Shown here in pieces: positions 43,121 through 52,391 of a DNA stretch of 64,000 nt. Position 1 is the first letter of the stretch, and every line of letters starts with the position of its first letter. The notes below the pieces were generated by a model that saw only the letters and a list, made by a program, of their open reading frames with translations, was not told the DNA's origin and made no database searches. The stretch spans positions 124,001 through 188,000 of the forward strand of contig CAJYPV010000027.1 in assembly GCA_913776825.1 (NCBI GenBank). The letters run 5' to 3'. The position numbers were made by a program, and so were the translations under genes. The stretch is from Burkholderiaceae bacterium (GTDB lineage Bacteria; Pseudomonadota; Gammaproteobacteria; Burkholderiales; Burkholderiaceae_C).

Positions 43121-43254
43121 ACTGCCTCGGAAGCCGCGGGGTGCGGCGCGCCGTCGAAGCGGCGCGTGCGCGCGGCTTCGCCTCCGCGCGTCATGTCCCC
43201 TGGCTTTCTCCACCCAACTGGCCTGCGGGGACGCAGGCCGATGGAGCGCCTGTC

Positions 43255-45408
43255 ATGACCCATTCCTTCCCGCCGTCGCTGTCGGCATTCAACCGTCTTG
43301 GAGCGCGCCCGCGCTGTCCCGCGCTGCGCTGGCGCCGCTGTGCCGCCGCCGCTGCGCTGCTGGCCTGCGGCGCGAATGCCATCGCGGCCTCGGACCCTGC
43401 TGACGCCGCGCCGGATGCCCGCAGCGCGCCGCCACAACAAACGCTCGACACCGTCCAGGTGCAGGGCCGCCATTACGACAACGGCATCGGCAGCTCGGAA
43501 GCCGCCTCGCAAGGCAGCATTCGCGCGGAATTGCTCAAGAGCCGTCCCGCGCTGCGACCCGGCGAAGTGCTGGAGTTCGTGCCCGGATTGATCGTCACCC
43601 AGCACAGCGGCGACGGCAAGGCCAATCAGTATTTCCTGCGCGGCTTCAATCTGGATCACGGCACCGACTTCGCCACCAGCGTCGACGGCATTCCGGTGAA
43701 CATCCCCAGCCATGCGCATGGCCAGGGCTATGCGGACTTGAACTTCCTGATCCCCGAGCTGGTCGATCGCATCGATTACCGCAAGGGTCCGTACTTCGCG
43801 CCGAACGGCAACTTCTCGGCCGCCGGCTCGGCGGACATCGTCTATCGCCGCCAACTGGAGGCGCCGTTCGTTGCGCTCACGCTGGGCGAAGGCGCTTATC
43901 GGCGCGGCGTGGTGGCCGGATCGACGGCACTGAATGACGATCTGCATCTGCTCGGCGCGGCCGAGCTGATGCGCAACGACGGGCCGTGGACGGTGCCCGA
44001 AGGCCTGGACCGGCGCAACTTGCTGCTGAGCCTGTCCGACACCCGAGGCGCAGATCGCTGGCGCCTGAGCCTGGTCGACTATCACGCCGACTGGACCTCC
44101 ACCGACCAGATCCCGCAGCGCCTCATCGATGCGGGCACCTGGCAGGGCCGGCCCTTTGGCCGCTTCGATGCGATCGATCCGAGTGATGGGGGCCACACCC
44201 GCCGCACCAGCCTGTCCGGCGAATGGACCCGTGACACCGACCATGCCCACACCCGCGTGGCCGCCTATGCGATGGCTTATGAGGTGGCGCTGTTCTCCAA
44301 CTTCACCTATGCGATGGATCGGCCGGACACCGGCGATCAGTTCGCGCAGAAGGACGATCGACGCGCCTACGGCTTGAGCGCCAGCCACGCGGTGGAGCAC
44401 CTGTGGGGCGAGATGCCGGCGCGCAGCGAAGTGGGCGTGCAACTGCGGCAGGACCGCGCCAAGGTTGGGCTGTTCGCGACGCAGGGTCGGGAGGTCATCA
44501 GCACCACGCGCGAAGACCGCATCCGCGAAACGCTGGCCAGCCTGTATGGCCAAAGCAGCGTCGAGCTAACGCCGTGGGCGCGCGCGGTCGTCGGTCTGCG
44601 GGCGGATCAGGGACGCTTCCAGGTCACGGCACTCGATGGCGACGGCACGACGCGGCGCGCGCGTCAGACCTTGACCTCACCGAAGCTCTCGCTGGTGCTC
44701 GGGCCCTGGGCTCGCACCGAGCTGTTCCTGAATGCCGGCCGCGGCTTTCACAGCAACGATGCGCGCGGCGTGACCTCGGAGATCGATGCCGCGCCGGGAC
44801 TGGTCAAGGCCAAGGGCCATGAGATCGGCGTGCGCAGCGAGTGGGTGCCTGGGCTGCAGAGCTCGCTGGCGGTGTGGCAGCTGGATTTCGATTCCGAGCT
44901 GGTCTATGTGGGCGATGCGGGCGCCACCGAAGCCAATCGACCGAGCCAACGTCGAGGCATCGAATGGAACAACCGTTACGTGCCGCTGCCCTGGCTGCTG
45001 ATCGATGCGGACTTCGCCTGGACCCATGCCCGCTTCGCTGATGCCGACCCGGCCGGCGATCGCATTCCCAATGCGGTCGACAAGGTCGCGTCGGTGGGCG
45101 TGACGCTGCGGGAACTCGGCCCCTGGTCGGCGGGCGTGAACTGGCGCTATCTGGGCAGCAGTGCGCTGGTGGAGGACAACAGCGCCCGCTCGCGATCGTC
45201 GCTGACCGCCAACTTGCGCGTGAGTCGGCGTTTCGGTGCCAAGACCGAGCTGACGCTGGATGTGTTCAATCTCTTCGATCGCCGCGTCAACGACATTGAA
45301 TACCTCTACGAATCGCAGCTCCCGGGCGAGGCCGCGCCAGTGCTGGACCGCCATCTGCATCCCGCAGAGCCGCGGACCTGGCGGGTGACCCTGCGCCGCA
45401 GCTTCTGA
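43255..45408 (+). CDS. TonB-dependent receptor under cobalamin riboswitch control
   Basis: Outer-membrane receptor of 717 residues. A signal peptide with a hydrophobic core (AAAAALLACGANAIAA, ending near residue 46) precedes the plug (LDTVQVQGRHYDNGIG, SRPALRPGEVLEFVPGLIV, RGFNLDHGTDFATSVDGIP). The barrel ends in Phe (TLRRSF). The riboswitch makes vitamin B12 or a corrinoid the probable substrate, but the plug resembles general TonB receptors more than classical BtuB. Cobalt or another B12-linked ligand remains possible. No BtuCDF genes are in the window. The ATG with GGAG upstream is preferred to the TTG right after the riboswitch. Confidence 0.88.
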   Translation: MTHSFPPSLSAFNRLGARPRCPALRWRRCAAAAALLACGANAIAASDPADAAPDARSAPPQQTLDTVQVQGRHYDNGIGSSEAASQGSIRAELLKSRPALRPGEVLEFVPGLIVTQHSGDGKANQYFLRGFNLDHGTDFATSVDGIPVNIPSHAHGQGYADLNFLIPELVDRIDYRKGPYFAPNGNFSAAGSADIVYRRQLEAPFVALTLGEGAYRRGVVAGSTALNDDLHLLGAAELMRNDGPWTVPEGLDRRNLLLSLSDTRGADRWRLSLVDYHADWTSTDQIPQRLIDAGTWQGRPFGRFDAIDPSDGGHTRRTSLSGEWTRDTDHAHTRVAAYAMAYEVALFSNFTYAMDRPDTGDQFAQKDDRRAYGLSASHAVEHLWGEMPARSEVGVQLRQDRAKVGLFATQGREVISTTREDRIRETLASLYGQSSVELTPWARAVVGLRADQGRFQVTALDGDGTTRRARQTLTSPKLSLVLGPWARTELFLNAGRGFHSNDARGVTSEIDAAPGLVKAKGHEIGVRSEWVPGLQSSLAVWQLDFDSELVYVGDAGATEANRPSQRRGIEWNNRYVPLPWLLIDADFAWTHARFADADPAGDRIPNAVDKVASVGVTLRELGPWSAGVNWRYLGSSALVEDNSARSRSSLTANLRVSRRFGAKTELTLDVFNLFDRRVNDIEYLYESQLPGEAAPVLDRHLHPAEPRTWRVTLRRSF

Positions 45409-45444
45409 CGGCGACCGCCGCAAGGGCTCCGCGCGCTTGCGGCG

Positions 45445-45485
45445 GCGGCGGCGGACGTCACTCGAGGGTGGACGTCCGCCGCCGC
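45445..45485. terminator. Long hairpin between convergent TonB receptor genes
   Basis: Two 15-bp arms (45445-45459 and 45471-45485) pair perfectly around an 11-base loop, midway between two convergent genes. There is no T-run, so it may act as a bidirectional block to transcription or as an mRNA 3' end stabiliser rather than a classical intrinsic terminator. Confidence 0.5.
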
Positions 45486-45494
45486 GCGCATCGC

Positions 45495-47624
45495 TCAGAA
45501 GCGATAACTCGCGGTCACGGACAGATGGCGGCCTTCCGCCGGCGTGATCCAGCGCGAGACATGCAGATGGCTGGAGACGAAGTAGCCGTTGTCGAACAGG
45601 TTCTTTACGGCCAGTTGCAGCGACAGCGACTGGTCGGCCGACAGCCGCGTGGTCCAACCTTGCAGCAGGTCCAGCCGCGCATAGCCGGGCAGCACGGTGG
45701 TGTTGGCTTCGTCGGCGAAGCGGCGGCTCTGCACCGCCAGCGTCGCGGCGGAGGTCCAGCCCTGGCCCCAGTCGTACTCTCCCCAGAGGTTGAAGGCGTG
45801 CCGCGCGGCATTGGGCACCTGCTTGCCGCCGTAGACCGCGTTGTGTCCGTAGCGGGCATCGGTATAGGCATAGGTCAGGCTGGCGGTCCACTGCGCGGTC
45901 AGTGATCCCTTCAACGCAGCCTCCAGGCCTTGCGAGCGGGCCTCGCCGGCCAGGTTGAAATCGAAGGCATTGGCGGTGCTCAGGTCCGACGAAATCAAGT
46001 GGTCCTGCGCCAGTCGGTAGACCGACAGCTCGGTGCTGACGCGGCCCTCTCGCCATTCGGATTTCCAACCCAACTCCACCTGCCGCGAGCGCCGGCTCGG
46101 CAAGGATTGATTGCTGGACGAGGCCACCTGATTCGGCGCGGTGCCGGTGGCGACATTCGCATAGAGGCTGTCCGCCGCGCCAAGTCGCCGCAGCAGCGCC
46201 AGCTTGGGGGACCAGCGCGACTCCTTCACCGGCAGCACCGTCACCGCGCCATAGCGGAAATTCTGGTGATCCAGCCGCAGGCCTGCGACCACCGTCCAGT
46301 CGCCCAGGTCGATCTGGTCCTGCAGCGACACGCCATAGGCAACCAGCGATTGCGTGGTGAGCGAGCGCGGCAGCGTGGCCGGATCCGCAGGTCCGGTGAC
46401 TTGGCCATAGACCGGCTGATAGACATTGATCGGCGGACTGGTGGCCGCCGGCAGCGACAGCGTCGGTTGATCGAGCGCCTCCTCGTAGTAGTCCACACCG
46501 GCATACAGCTGATGCCGAAGGCCCGCCCAATCGGCGTCCGCGGTCAATGACGTCGTCACCGAATCGATGCGCCGTGACGTGCCGGGCTCCCAGCTCGACA
46601 CGCGGGCCCAGGTGCCCGCTGGTTGATTCGCCAGCGGAGCGCCGTTGAGCAGGTTCTTGATCGACGTGGATTGCGCTTCCAGATGCGTCCACTGGGCGGC
46701 GACGCGGGTGCGCGCAGTCAAGGCCACATCGCCCTGCAGGTCCACGAGGCGATTGCGGGTCGTGGAGTCACCGAACGGCTCGCCCAGCTGCCGGTCCAGG
46801 GGCACCGCCACCGGGCGACCGTTCAGTGCGGGCAGGCCGTAGTCGGGCTGATAGGTCTGATCGGTCGCCTCGACATTGGCGCGCAGGTGGTAACGGGCGC
46901 CGTCGCTGGTCGATACGCCCAGCTTCACGCCGTCCAGTCGGTCGGGCACATGGCGCCACTCGCTCGACTGCGATCGTGTCGCGATGACGCGGGCCGCGAG
47001 TTCGTGATCGGCTGAAAGCACTCGATTCAGGTCAATGGAGAACTCTCGGGCCTTCGCGCTGCCCGCGCTGATCAGCACCTGGCCGAAGTCGGACAACTGC
47101 GGCTGCCGCGTGCTGAGGTTGACCGTGCCGCCCGGTTCGCTGCGAACACCCAGCGCCGCGCCCGGGCCGCGCAGCACGTCGACGCTGTCGATGAACGCCG
47201 GGGTGTAGGGATAGTTGGACAGCCGCACACCATCGCGCAGCAGGCGATTGGCGCCGGTGCCGTTGTCGCTCAGCGCGCCGCGCAGCAGGAAGAACTGGGT
47301 GTGCGAGCCATTGAAGCCGGAATCGGCTTGCGCGCCGGGCACGCCTCGCAGCGCGTCCTGCAGCGAGGTGACCGATTGCGCTCGCAGCTCGTCGGCCGAC
47401 AGCTGGCTGACCGAGAACGGCGTGTTCAACGGCGTGGCGGCGGTGCCGAGCACCAGACGGCTGGCGGCCGCACCGTCGCGGCGACCGCGCACGCGGACCT
47501 CGGGCAGCACGGAATTGGGCGTGTCGACGGAGGATGTCGCTTCATCGTTCAATGCCGCAGAGGACTGCGCCTGAGCGAATGCGGGCAGGGCGCCGAGGAT
47601 CAGGAGGAGAGGGAAACGTGTCAT
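45495..47624 (-). CDS. TonB-dependent siderophore receptor
   Basis: Outer-membrane receptor of 709 residues with signal peptide (MTRFPLLLILGALPAFAQAQ). The plug is of the ferric-siderophore type (TPFSVSQLSADELRAQSVTSL, RGALSDNGTGANRLLRDGV, VDVLRGPGAALGVRSEPGG), and the barrel ends in Phe (VTASYRF). The plug motifs resemble hydroxamate/ferrichrome-type receptors (FhuA/FhuE-like group); the exact ligand is unknown. Downstream of the PepSY gene and in the same direction, with a 218-bp gap. I could not see an AT-rich Fur box in that gap. Confidence 0.87.
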   Translation of the reverse strand: MTRFPLLLILGALPAFAQAQSSAALNDEATSSVDTPNSVLPEVRVRGRRDGAAASRLVLGTAATPLNTPFSVSQLSADELRAQSVTSLQDALRGVPGAQADSGFNGSHTQFFLLRGALSDNGTGANRLLRDGVRLSNYPYTPAFIDSVDVLRGPGAALGVRSEPGGTVNLSTRQPQLSDFGQVLISAGSAKAREFSIDLNRVLSADHELAARVIATRSQSSEWRHVPDRLDGVKLGVSTSDGARYHLRANVEATDQTYQPDYGLPALNGRPVAVPLDRQLGEPFGDSTTRNRLVDLQGDVALTARTRVAAQWTHLEAQSTSIKNLLNGAPLANQPAGTWARVSSWEPGTSRRIDSVTTSLTADADWAGLRHQLYAGVDYYEEALDQPTLSLPAATSPPINVYQPVYGQVTGPADPATLPRSLTTQSLVAYGVSLQDQIDLGDWTVVAGLRLDHQNFRYGAVTVLPVKESRWSPKLALLRRLGAADSLYANVATGTAPNQVASSSNQSLPSRRSRQVELGWKSEWREGRVSTELSVYRLAQDHLISSDLSTANAFDFNLAGEARSQGLEAALKGSLTAQWTASLTYAYTDARYGHNAVYGGKQVPNAARHAFNLWGEYDWGQGWTSAATLAVQSRRFADEANTTVLPGYARLDLLQGWTTRLSADQSLSLQLAVKNLFDNGYFVSSHLHVSRWITPAEGRHLSVTASYRF

Positions 47625-47842
47625 GGTGAGACGGGCCGCGCGGGGCGGCAGTCGAAAGTGCGGGATGGCGTTCGTCGTGCCCGTGCGCGGGAAGTCGACG
47701 ACGCCGTGAATCGAGCGATGGGCGCCGCTCGCGGCGGCGCATGGATGGCGTGGATCGCATCGATCGAATCGATTGGCGGTGCGCCGAAAGCAGTCGTTCC
47801 ATCGCCATGAGCGCGCCGTGTCCAGCGAGCGACCTGCTGCCA

Positions 47843-48973
47843 TCACGCGTGGCGCGAGTGCGGCTCGCGGGCCGCGCGTCGGAGGCAGCGCCAGCGCCAC
47901 CAGCCGGTGACGAACAGCACCAGCGGAATCACCCCGCAGAGCACCAACAGCACGCGCAGACCAACGCCGCCGATGGAGCCGTCATGCAGCGGGTGCAGCC
48001 AGTTGTTGATCCGGTCGGCGGTGCCGAAGCGTTCGCGGTCGCGCGTGGCGATCAAGGCGCCGGTCGTCGGATCGACATAGGCATAGCTGTGCGGGAATCG
48101 GTGGCTCGGATCGCTCGGCTGCTGGACCCGGACAAGGATCACGCCGCCGCCCGCTCCCGGCGCTTCCACCCACGCCAGCCGAGCGAGGGGAAAGGCCGCT
48201 CGCGCGGTGCTGAGGGCCTGGGCCAGTGATACCGACGGTCCACTCGCCGCCGAAGCCCGCACTGGCGGCGGCTTCGTCGGCGGACCGACCAGTCGCCCCA
48301 GCACGGCATTGCTCTCCTGCGGCAGCGCGAGCATCGCGCCGGTCAGGGCCAGCATCAGCAGCAGCGGCAATCCCGCGAGGCCGGCGAGCTTGTGGATGTC
48401 CCGCAGTCGTCGGGACCGCACGGCATCCCGCTTGAAATTCAGCGCGCGCCTCCAACTGCCTCGCGGCCACCAGGCCCACAGGCCCGACAACAGCAAACCC
48501 GCCATCGCGAGCGCCCCCCAGCCATTGAGCGCGAGGCCGGTGTCGCCGAGCAGCAGGGCCATGTGCAGCTCATACAGCCAGGTCATCGCATAGCGGCCCC
48601 ATGCCGCCTCGCGCAGCACGGTGCGGCCGTCGGGCGACAGCCACACCATCACGCGCGGGCCATGGTGAGCGCCGCCCGGCGGCTGATAGCGACCCGCGAT
48701 GGGGCCGGGCTCGCCGCTGGCCTCGAAGCGCCACGCGCCCTGGCGTTCCGGCCAGGTGGCGCGCACGGTGGCCAGGGCCTGGTCCCACAGTGCGGAATCC
48801 CAGTCGGGCGCCGGCGTGGCGCTGGTGAGGCGGATCTCCGGATTCAAGGCCGCATCCAGCCCTTGATAGAACACCAGCGCGGAGCCGGTGATGCCCAGCA
48901 TCGCGAACCACGCGCCGAGGCTCAGTCCCAGCCACAGATGCAGCCGCCGGATGAAGGTCGTCATCCTCGACAT
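47843..48973 (-). CDS. PepSY-associated TM protein (iron-regulated, PiuB-like)
   Basis: Inner-membrane protein of 376 residues with four membrane helices: near 8-37 (RLHLWLGLSLGAWFAMLGITGSAL, of which the first part follows the typical RRLHLWLG motif), about 150-170, 195-217 and 345-365. Two periplasmic PepSY-type loops lie between them. PiuB-like proteins accompany ferric-siderophore receptors and may reduce or release iron. Its ATG begins two bases after the stop of the upstream receptor gene, so the two are one operon. Confidence 0.87.
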   Translation of the reverse strand: MSRMTTFIRRLHLWLGLSLGAWFAMLGITGSALVFYQGLDAALNPEIRLTSATPAPDWDSALWDQALATVRATWPERQGAWRFEASGEPGPIAGRYQPPGGAHHGPRVMVWLSPDGRTVLREAAWGRYAMTWLYELHMALLLGDTGLALNGWGALAMAGLLLSGLWAWWPRGSWRRALNFKRDAVRSRRLRDIHKLAGLAGLPLLLMLALTGAMLALPQESNAVLGRLVGPPTKPPPVRASAASGPSVSLAQALSTARAAFPLARLAWVEAPGAGGGVILVRVQQPSDPSHRFPHSYAYVDPTTGALIATRDRERFGTADRINNWLHPLHDGSIGGVGLRVLLVLCGVIPLVLFVTGWWRWRCLRRAAREPHSRHA

Positions 48974-48975
48974 GC

Positions 48976-51198
48976 TCAGAACCTCGCCAGCAAGGACAGC
49001 TCGACGCTGCGTGGTGCGCCGAGGTAGATGTTGGTGGTCGGGTATCCCGAGTACTCGCCATAGAAGGCATTCGTCAGGTTGCGGCCACGCAGCGTGAGGG
49101 TGGTCGCGCTGGAGAGCTTCCAGGCGACGGCAGCGTCCATCGTGGTGTGCCCGGCGACGCGGATGCTGTTGGCGGTGTCGGTATAGAAGCCGGACACATG
49201 ATGGACGAAGGCGCTCACCGAGACCGGCACGCCCGGCACCGCATAGGTCACGAAGCCATTGCCCGCGGTCACCGGCGTGTTGATCGGCCGATTGCCGGTG
49301 CGCACCGCGCCGCCGGCTTCGATCAGGCGGTCATACACCGCATCGACCATGCCGACGCCCAGCCCCACCGTCCACGCCGGCGAGAGCGTCGCTACCGCGT
49401 TCAATTCCCCGCCGCGCGAGGACTGGCTGCCGCCTTGCACCGTCTGCGACGGGTTGGCAGGGTCGCGGGTGAGGATGTCGTCCTGGCGGATGTAGAAGAG
49501 TGCGCCGGTCAATGACAGGCGGTGATCGGCGCTGGTCAGCTTCACACCGGTTTCCGCCGACCGGCCACGGGTGAGCTTGAAGCCGGCATTGGTGATGGAC
49601 TGCACCAGCAGGGTCGAGACCGGCACCGCGCCCGAGGTCACCTGGGCATAGACCGTGGTGCTGGGCGCGAGCGCATAGGTGCTGCCCAGTCGCCAGGACA
49701 GCGGTCGATAGCGCGGGCGCGCCGTCTGCACCGTGTTCGGCGTGGCATTGAAGTTGGTGACTCGGCGCTCCAGATCGATGTCGTCGTGGCGCAGGCCCGC
49801 GACGAGCAGCCAGTCGGGCGTGAGGTTCAGCGCGTCCTCGACGAACAGCGAGGTGGTCTTCAGCCGCGAGTCGAAATTCACGTTGCCGGCGGTGTAGCTG
49901 CTGTCCGCCGTCGGAAAGCTGCCGACGATCGGCGCATACGGGTCGACCGCCGCCAGCGCGCTGGTGGCGCTGCTCTGACGCAGGCTGGCGAAGTCGGTGT
50001 GATTGACCTCGGCGCCTGCGGTGAATCGGTGGCGGAGCCCGCCCAGCTCGCCGTGGTGAACGGCGGCCGCGCGCGCATTCCAGAACTGGTGGTCGTGATA
50101 GAAGCGCTGCACCGTGCGGGCCAGGCTGCCGTTGGGGAACGCGGTGGTGGGCGCGACGAAGGTTTGGGTGTCGCTCAGCACGAAGGCGCGTTCCGCGGTG
50201 TAGGCCGTCAGGTCGGCGGACAGCGCCCAGCCCGCATTCAGTTGCCAATCGATGCGGCTGCGCCAGGTCGTGTCGTCCGCGCTCGAGTAGGCGCCGTCCG
50301 GGTTGTAGTTGCGGTGACGCAGGGCTTTGTCGATCACCAGACCATTGGCGCTGCGCAGGATGCTGCTGGGGTCCTTCGCCACGGCGGCCTGCACCAGGGG
50401 CACGCCCTGGTAGGTGCCGTCGTAGCGGTCGGCATAGTGATCGACGGCCAGCAGCACGCGAAGATCGGCGTGGGGCTTGAACAGCGCGCTCGCGGTGAGG
50501 CCGCGGGATCGGGTGCGATTGCGCTCGACGTCATAGAGGCTGTCCGACGTCAGCTCGCTCGCATCGACCCGCACCGCCCATTGATCGGACATCGGCAGGT
50601 TCGCGCCGACGGCGAGGGTGCGGGTGCCGAAGCTGCCGGCGCTCAGCAGCGCATCGACATGCCGATCATCGAAGCTCGGCTTGCGGGTCACCTTGTTGAT
50701 GGCGCCGGCCAGGGCGCCTTCCCCGAACAGCACCGAAGCCGGCCCTTTGATCACGTCGATGCGATCGAAGTGCCAGCTGTTGGTGTCGCGCTGCACGATG
50801 GTGGAGGTGGACACCCGCACGCCGTCCTGCAGGATGGACACGGCATTGCCCGAGAAGCCGCGCATCATCACCGCGGCCGGGTTGCCCGGCACATTGCCGG
50901 CGATGGCGCCCGGAATCTCGGCAAAGGTCTCGCGTGCCGTGCGCAGACCGCGAACCTGCAGATCGTCTTGCGTGAGGGTCTGCACCGTGGCCGGGGTTTC
51001 GCGAGTCGTGAGACCCAGGCGGCTGGCCGTGGTGGCGGTGTCGTCCAGTCGGAGACGGTCGCGCTGGCCGGAGATCTCGACGCGGTCGAGCGACGCGGCG
51101 TTGGAGGTGGCGTTGGGTGAGGCGTCGTCGGCGAGGGCGCCCGTGCTGAGCAGCAGCAGGGTGACGGCGAAGGCGATGGGGGTCAATGGCATGGTCAA
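48976..51198 (-). CDS. TonB-dependent siderophore receptor
   Basis: Outer-membrane receptor of about 740 residues. The signal peptide ends near TGALADD. The plug has the siderophore-receptor pattern TRETPATVQTLTQDDLQ, ETFAEIPGAIAGNVPG, MMRGFSGNAVSILQDGV and IDVIKGPASVLFGEGALAG. The barrel ends in Phe (LSLLARF). It is immediately upstream of the PepSY gene (2-bp gap), the usual receptor/PepSY couple of ferric-siderophore uptake. An in-frame ATG six bases inside the listed start is equally possible. The ligand is unknown. Confidence 0.88.
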   Translation of the reverse strand: MTMPLTPIAFAVTLLLLSTGALADDASPNATSNAASLDRVEISGQRDRLRLDDTATTASRLGLTTRETPATVQTLTQDDLQVRGLRTARETFAEIPGAIAGNVPGNPAAVMMRGFSGNAVSILQDGVRVSTSTIVQRDTNSWHFDRIDVIKGPASVLFGEGALAGAINKVTRKPSFDDRHVDALLSAGSFGTRTLAVGANLPMSDQWAVRVDASELTSDSLYDVERNRTRSRGLTASALFKPHADLRVLLAVDHYADRYDGTYQGVPLVQAAVAKDPSSILRSANGLVIDKALRHRNYNPDGAYSSADDTTWRSRIDWQLNAGWALSADLTAYTAERAFVLSDTQTFVAPTTAFPNGSLARTVQRFYHDHQFWNARAAAVHHGELGGLRHRFTAGAEVNHTDFASLRQSSATSALAAVDPYAPIVGSFPTADSSYTAGNVNFDSRLKTTSLFVEDALNLTPDWLLVAGLRHDDIDLERRVTNFNATPNTVQTARPRYRPLSWRLGSTYALAPSTTVYAQVTSGAVPVSTLLVQSITNAGFKLTRGRSAETGVKLTSADHRLSLTGALFYIRQDDILTRDPANPSQTVQGGSQSSRGGELNAVATLSPAWTVGLGVGMVDAVYDRLIEAGGAVRTGNRPINTPVTAGNGFVTYAVPGVPVSVSAFVHHVSGFYTDTANSIRVAGHTTMDAAVAWKLSSATTLTLRGRNLTNAFYGEYSGYPTTNIYLGAPRSVELSLLARF

Positions 51199-51373
51199 CA
51201 GTCAATGGCCAGGACCGGCGGCGTGAGGCCGCGCGGTGATCCCGGCGGGAATCGGGGAAGCGACGGTCGGGCCGCCTGCCAGGCATTGCTTGGCATGGCT
51301 TGATGGCGGCAAGACGTCGTCGATCGATGCGCAATGGCGCGCGGCACGCCGGAGCGCGCCTGCGGACACGTCG

Positions 51374-51670
51374 CTATCGGATGGACGGCGGGCAGAGGGG
51401 CGCGGCACCCGCGCGGATGTCGAGACACTCGGCATCGGCGCGCTGTCGTGGATCGTTCGCGGGCATGAGCGGGCGTGAGACCCAGCGCGTTCCGTCGACC
51501 CCGCACCGTTGGGGTACGGCGTGGATCGACGACGCCGCGTTGGCGCCGGTCAGCGTCAAGGCCGCCGCACAGGCGGCAAGCGCGACGGCGCCGGGGCCGA
51601 CCAGCGTGCGCAGCGCGCGGGACAGCTCGTGGCGATAGAGCGTCTCCACATCGGTCGTCCAGCGGCTCAT
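51374..51670 (-). CDS. Small hypothetical membrane protein
   Basis: Short gene of 98 codons with an excellent ribosome-binding site (GGAGG six bases before the ATG). The product has a basic amphipathic start (VETLYRHELSRALRTL) and one hydrophobic segment (about 27-46, PGAVALAACAAALTLTGANA), which may be a membrane anchor or a late signal peptide, then a short Cys/Pro-containing tail. No family recognised. It lies between the DUF2946 gene and the siderophore receptor in the same direction, so it may belong to that iron/metal unit. Confidence 0.5.
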   Translation of the reverse strand: MSRWTTDVETLYRHELSRALRTLVGPGAVALAACAAALTLTGANAASSIHAVPQRCGVDGTRWVSRPLMPANDPRQRADAECLDIRAGAAPLCPPSIR

Positions 51671-51863
51671 GCGGAACCTCCGCCGAGGCGCGACCAGGCC
51701 TCGCTGGGCGCGCGAGGCGCAGCGAGTCGAACGTGCGCAGCGGCACGTGGCATCGAAATCATGGAGAGGCTCCTGAAGCCCGTCCGGCGCCGGGCCGGAC
51801 TGTGGCGATCAACGACGGGGCCGGCGACCGGTGCTCAGGCACGGTCGCGGCGCAGCGCGAGGA

Positions 51864-52307
51864 TCAGGCGTTCAGGGGCGGGCCGCGTGGCTGGGCAGAG
51901 GCCCAGGCGAACAGCGGACGAGGCGCGTGCAGGAACAGCGCCGGCACGGCGTGACCGAGCGACAGCAACACCACGCCGGACGGCGCGGCGGGCGGCAGCC
52001 CGAGCGAGCCGGCGTGCGAGGCGCAATAGGGACAGTGCTTGACCGCATGATCGGAGGCGCCGTCGCTGTCACTGTCAGCGGGCGTGCTGGCGTCGGTGGG
52101 GGAGGCCTGCGCATCGCTCACGCGCTTGAGGCCGAGGCCGTCGTCCGCGCGGATCAGCTTGGGGCCGGTGGCGGAGCAGATCTCGATCCAGCCGGCGGGC
52201 GTGTCGGCGCGGAAGGCGTGCGCGAGCGTCGGGCCGAGCGCGCTCATCAGGATCGCGAGACACGCGATCCAGGAGGCGAAGGCTCTGAGGCGACGGCCGA
52301 TCAGCAT
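51864..52307 (-). CDS. DUF2946 family protein
   Basis: Exported protein of 147 residues: signal peptide or N-terminal anchor (about 1-30, ASWIACLAILMSALGPTLAHA) and the DUF2946 hallmark HCPYC (residues about 91-95). A hydrophobic middle (PSGVVLLSLGHAVPALFL) and a Pro-rich tail follow. DUF2946 proteins are common next to TonB receptors or copper genes in Proteobacteria and are suspected to handle metals through the His/Cys motif. This copy heads the leftward run that ends with the siderophore receptors. Confidence 0.75.
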   Translation of the reverse strand: MLIGRRLRAFASWIACLAILMSALGPTLAHAFRADTPAGWIEICSATGPKLIRADDGLGLKRVSDAQASPTDASTPADSDSDGASDHAVKHCPYCASHAGSLGLPPAAPSGVVLLSLGHAVPALFLHAPRPLFAWASAQPRGPPLNA

Positions 52308-52391
52308 GCGCGGATTCTAGACGTGGGTCGGTGATCCAGACCGACCGCGTCGCGCCGTTGTTGCGGCAGGCGGACGCGTCCGCTGGTGGGC

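Noticed and set aside
44677-46692. Open minus-strand frame of 671 codons spanning the convergent receptor junction
   Set aside because: It runs out of frame through the siderophore receptor and antisense through the B12 receptor, both of which are clear in other frames.
47625-47842. Fur box upstream of the siderophore receptor
   Set aside because: I looked for a GATAATGATTATC-like sequence here and ahead of the other receptors; the regions are GC-rich and no convincing match was seen.
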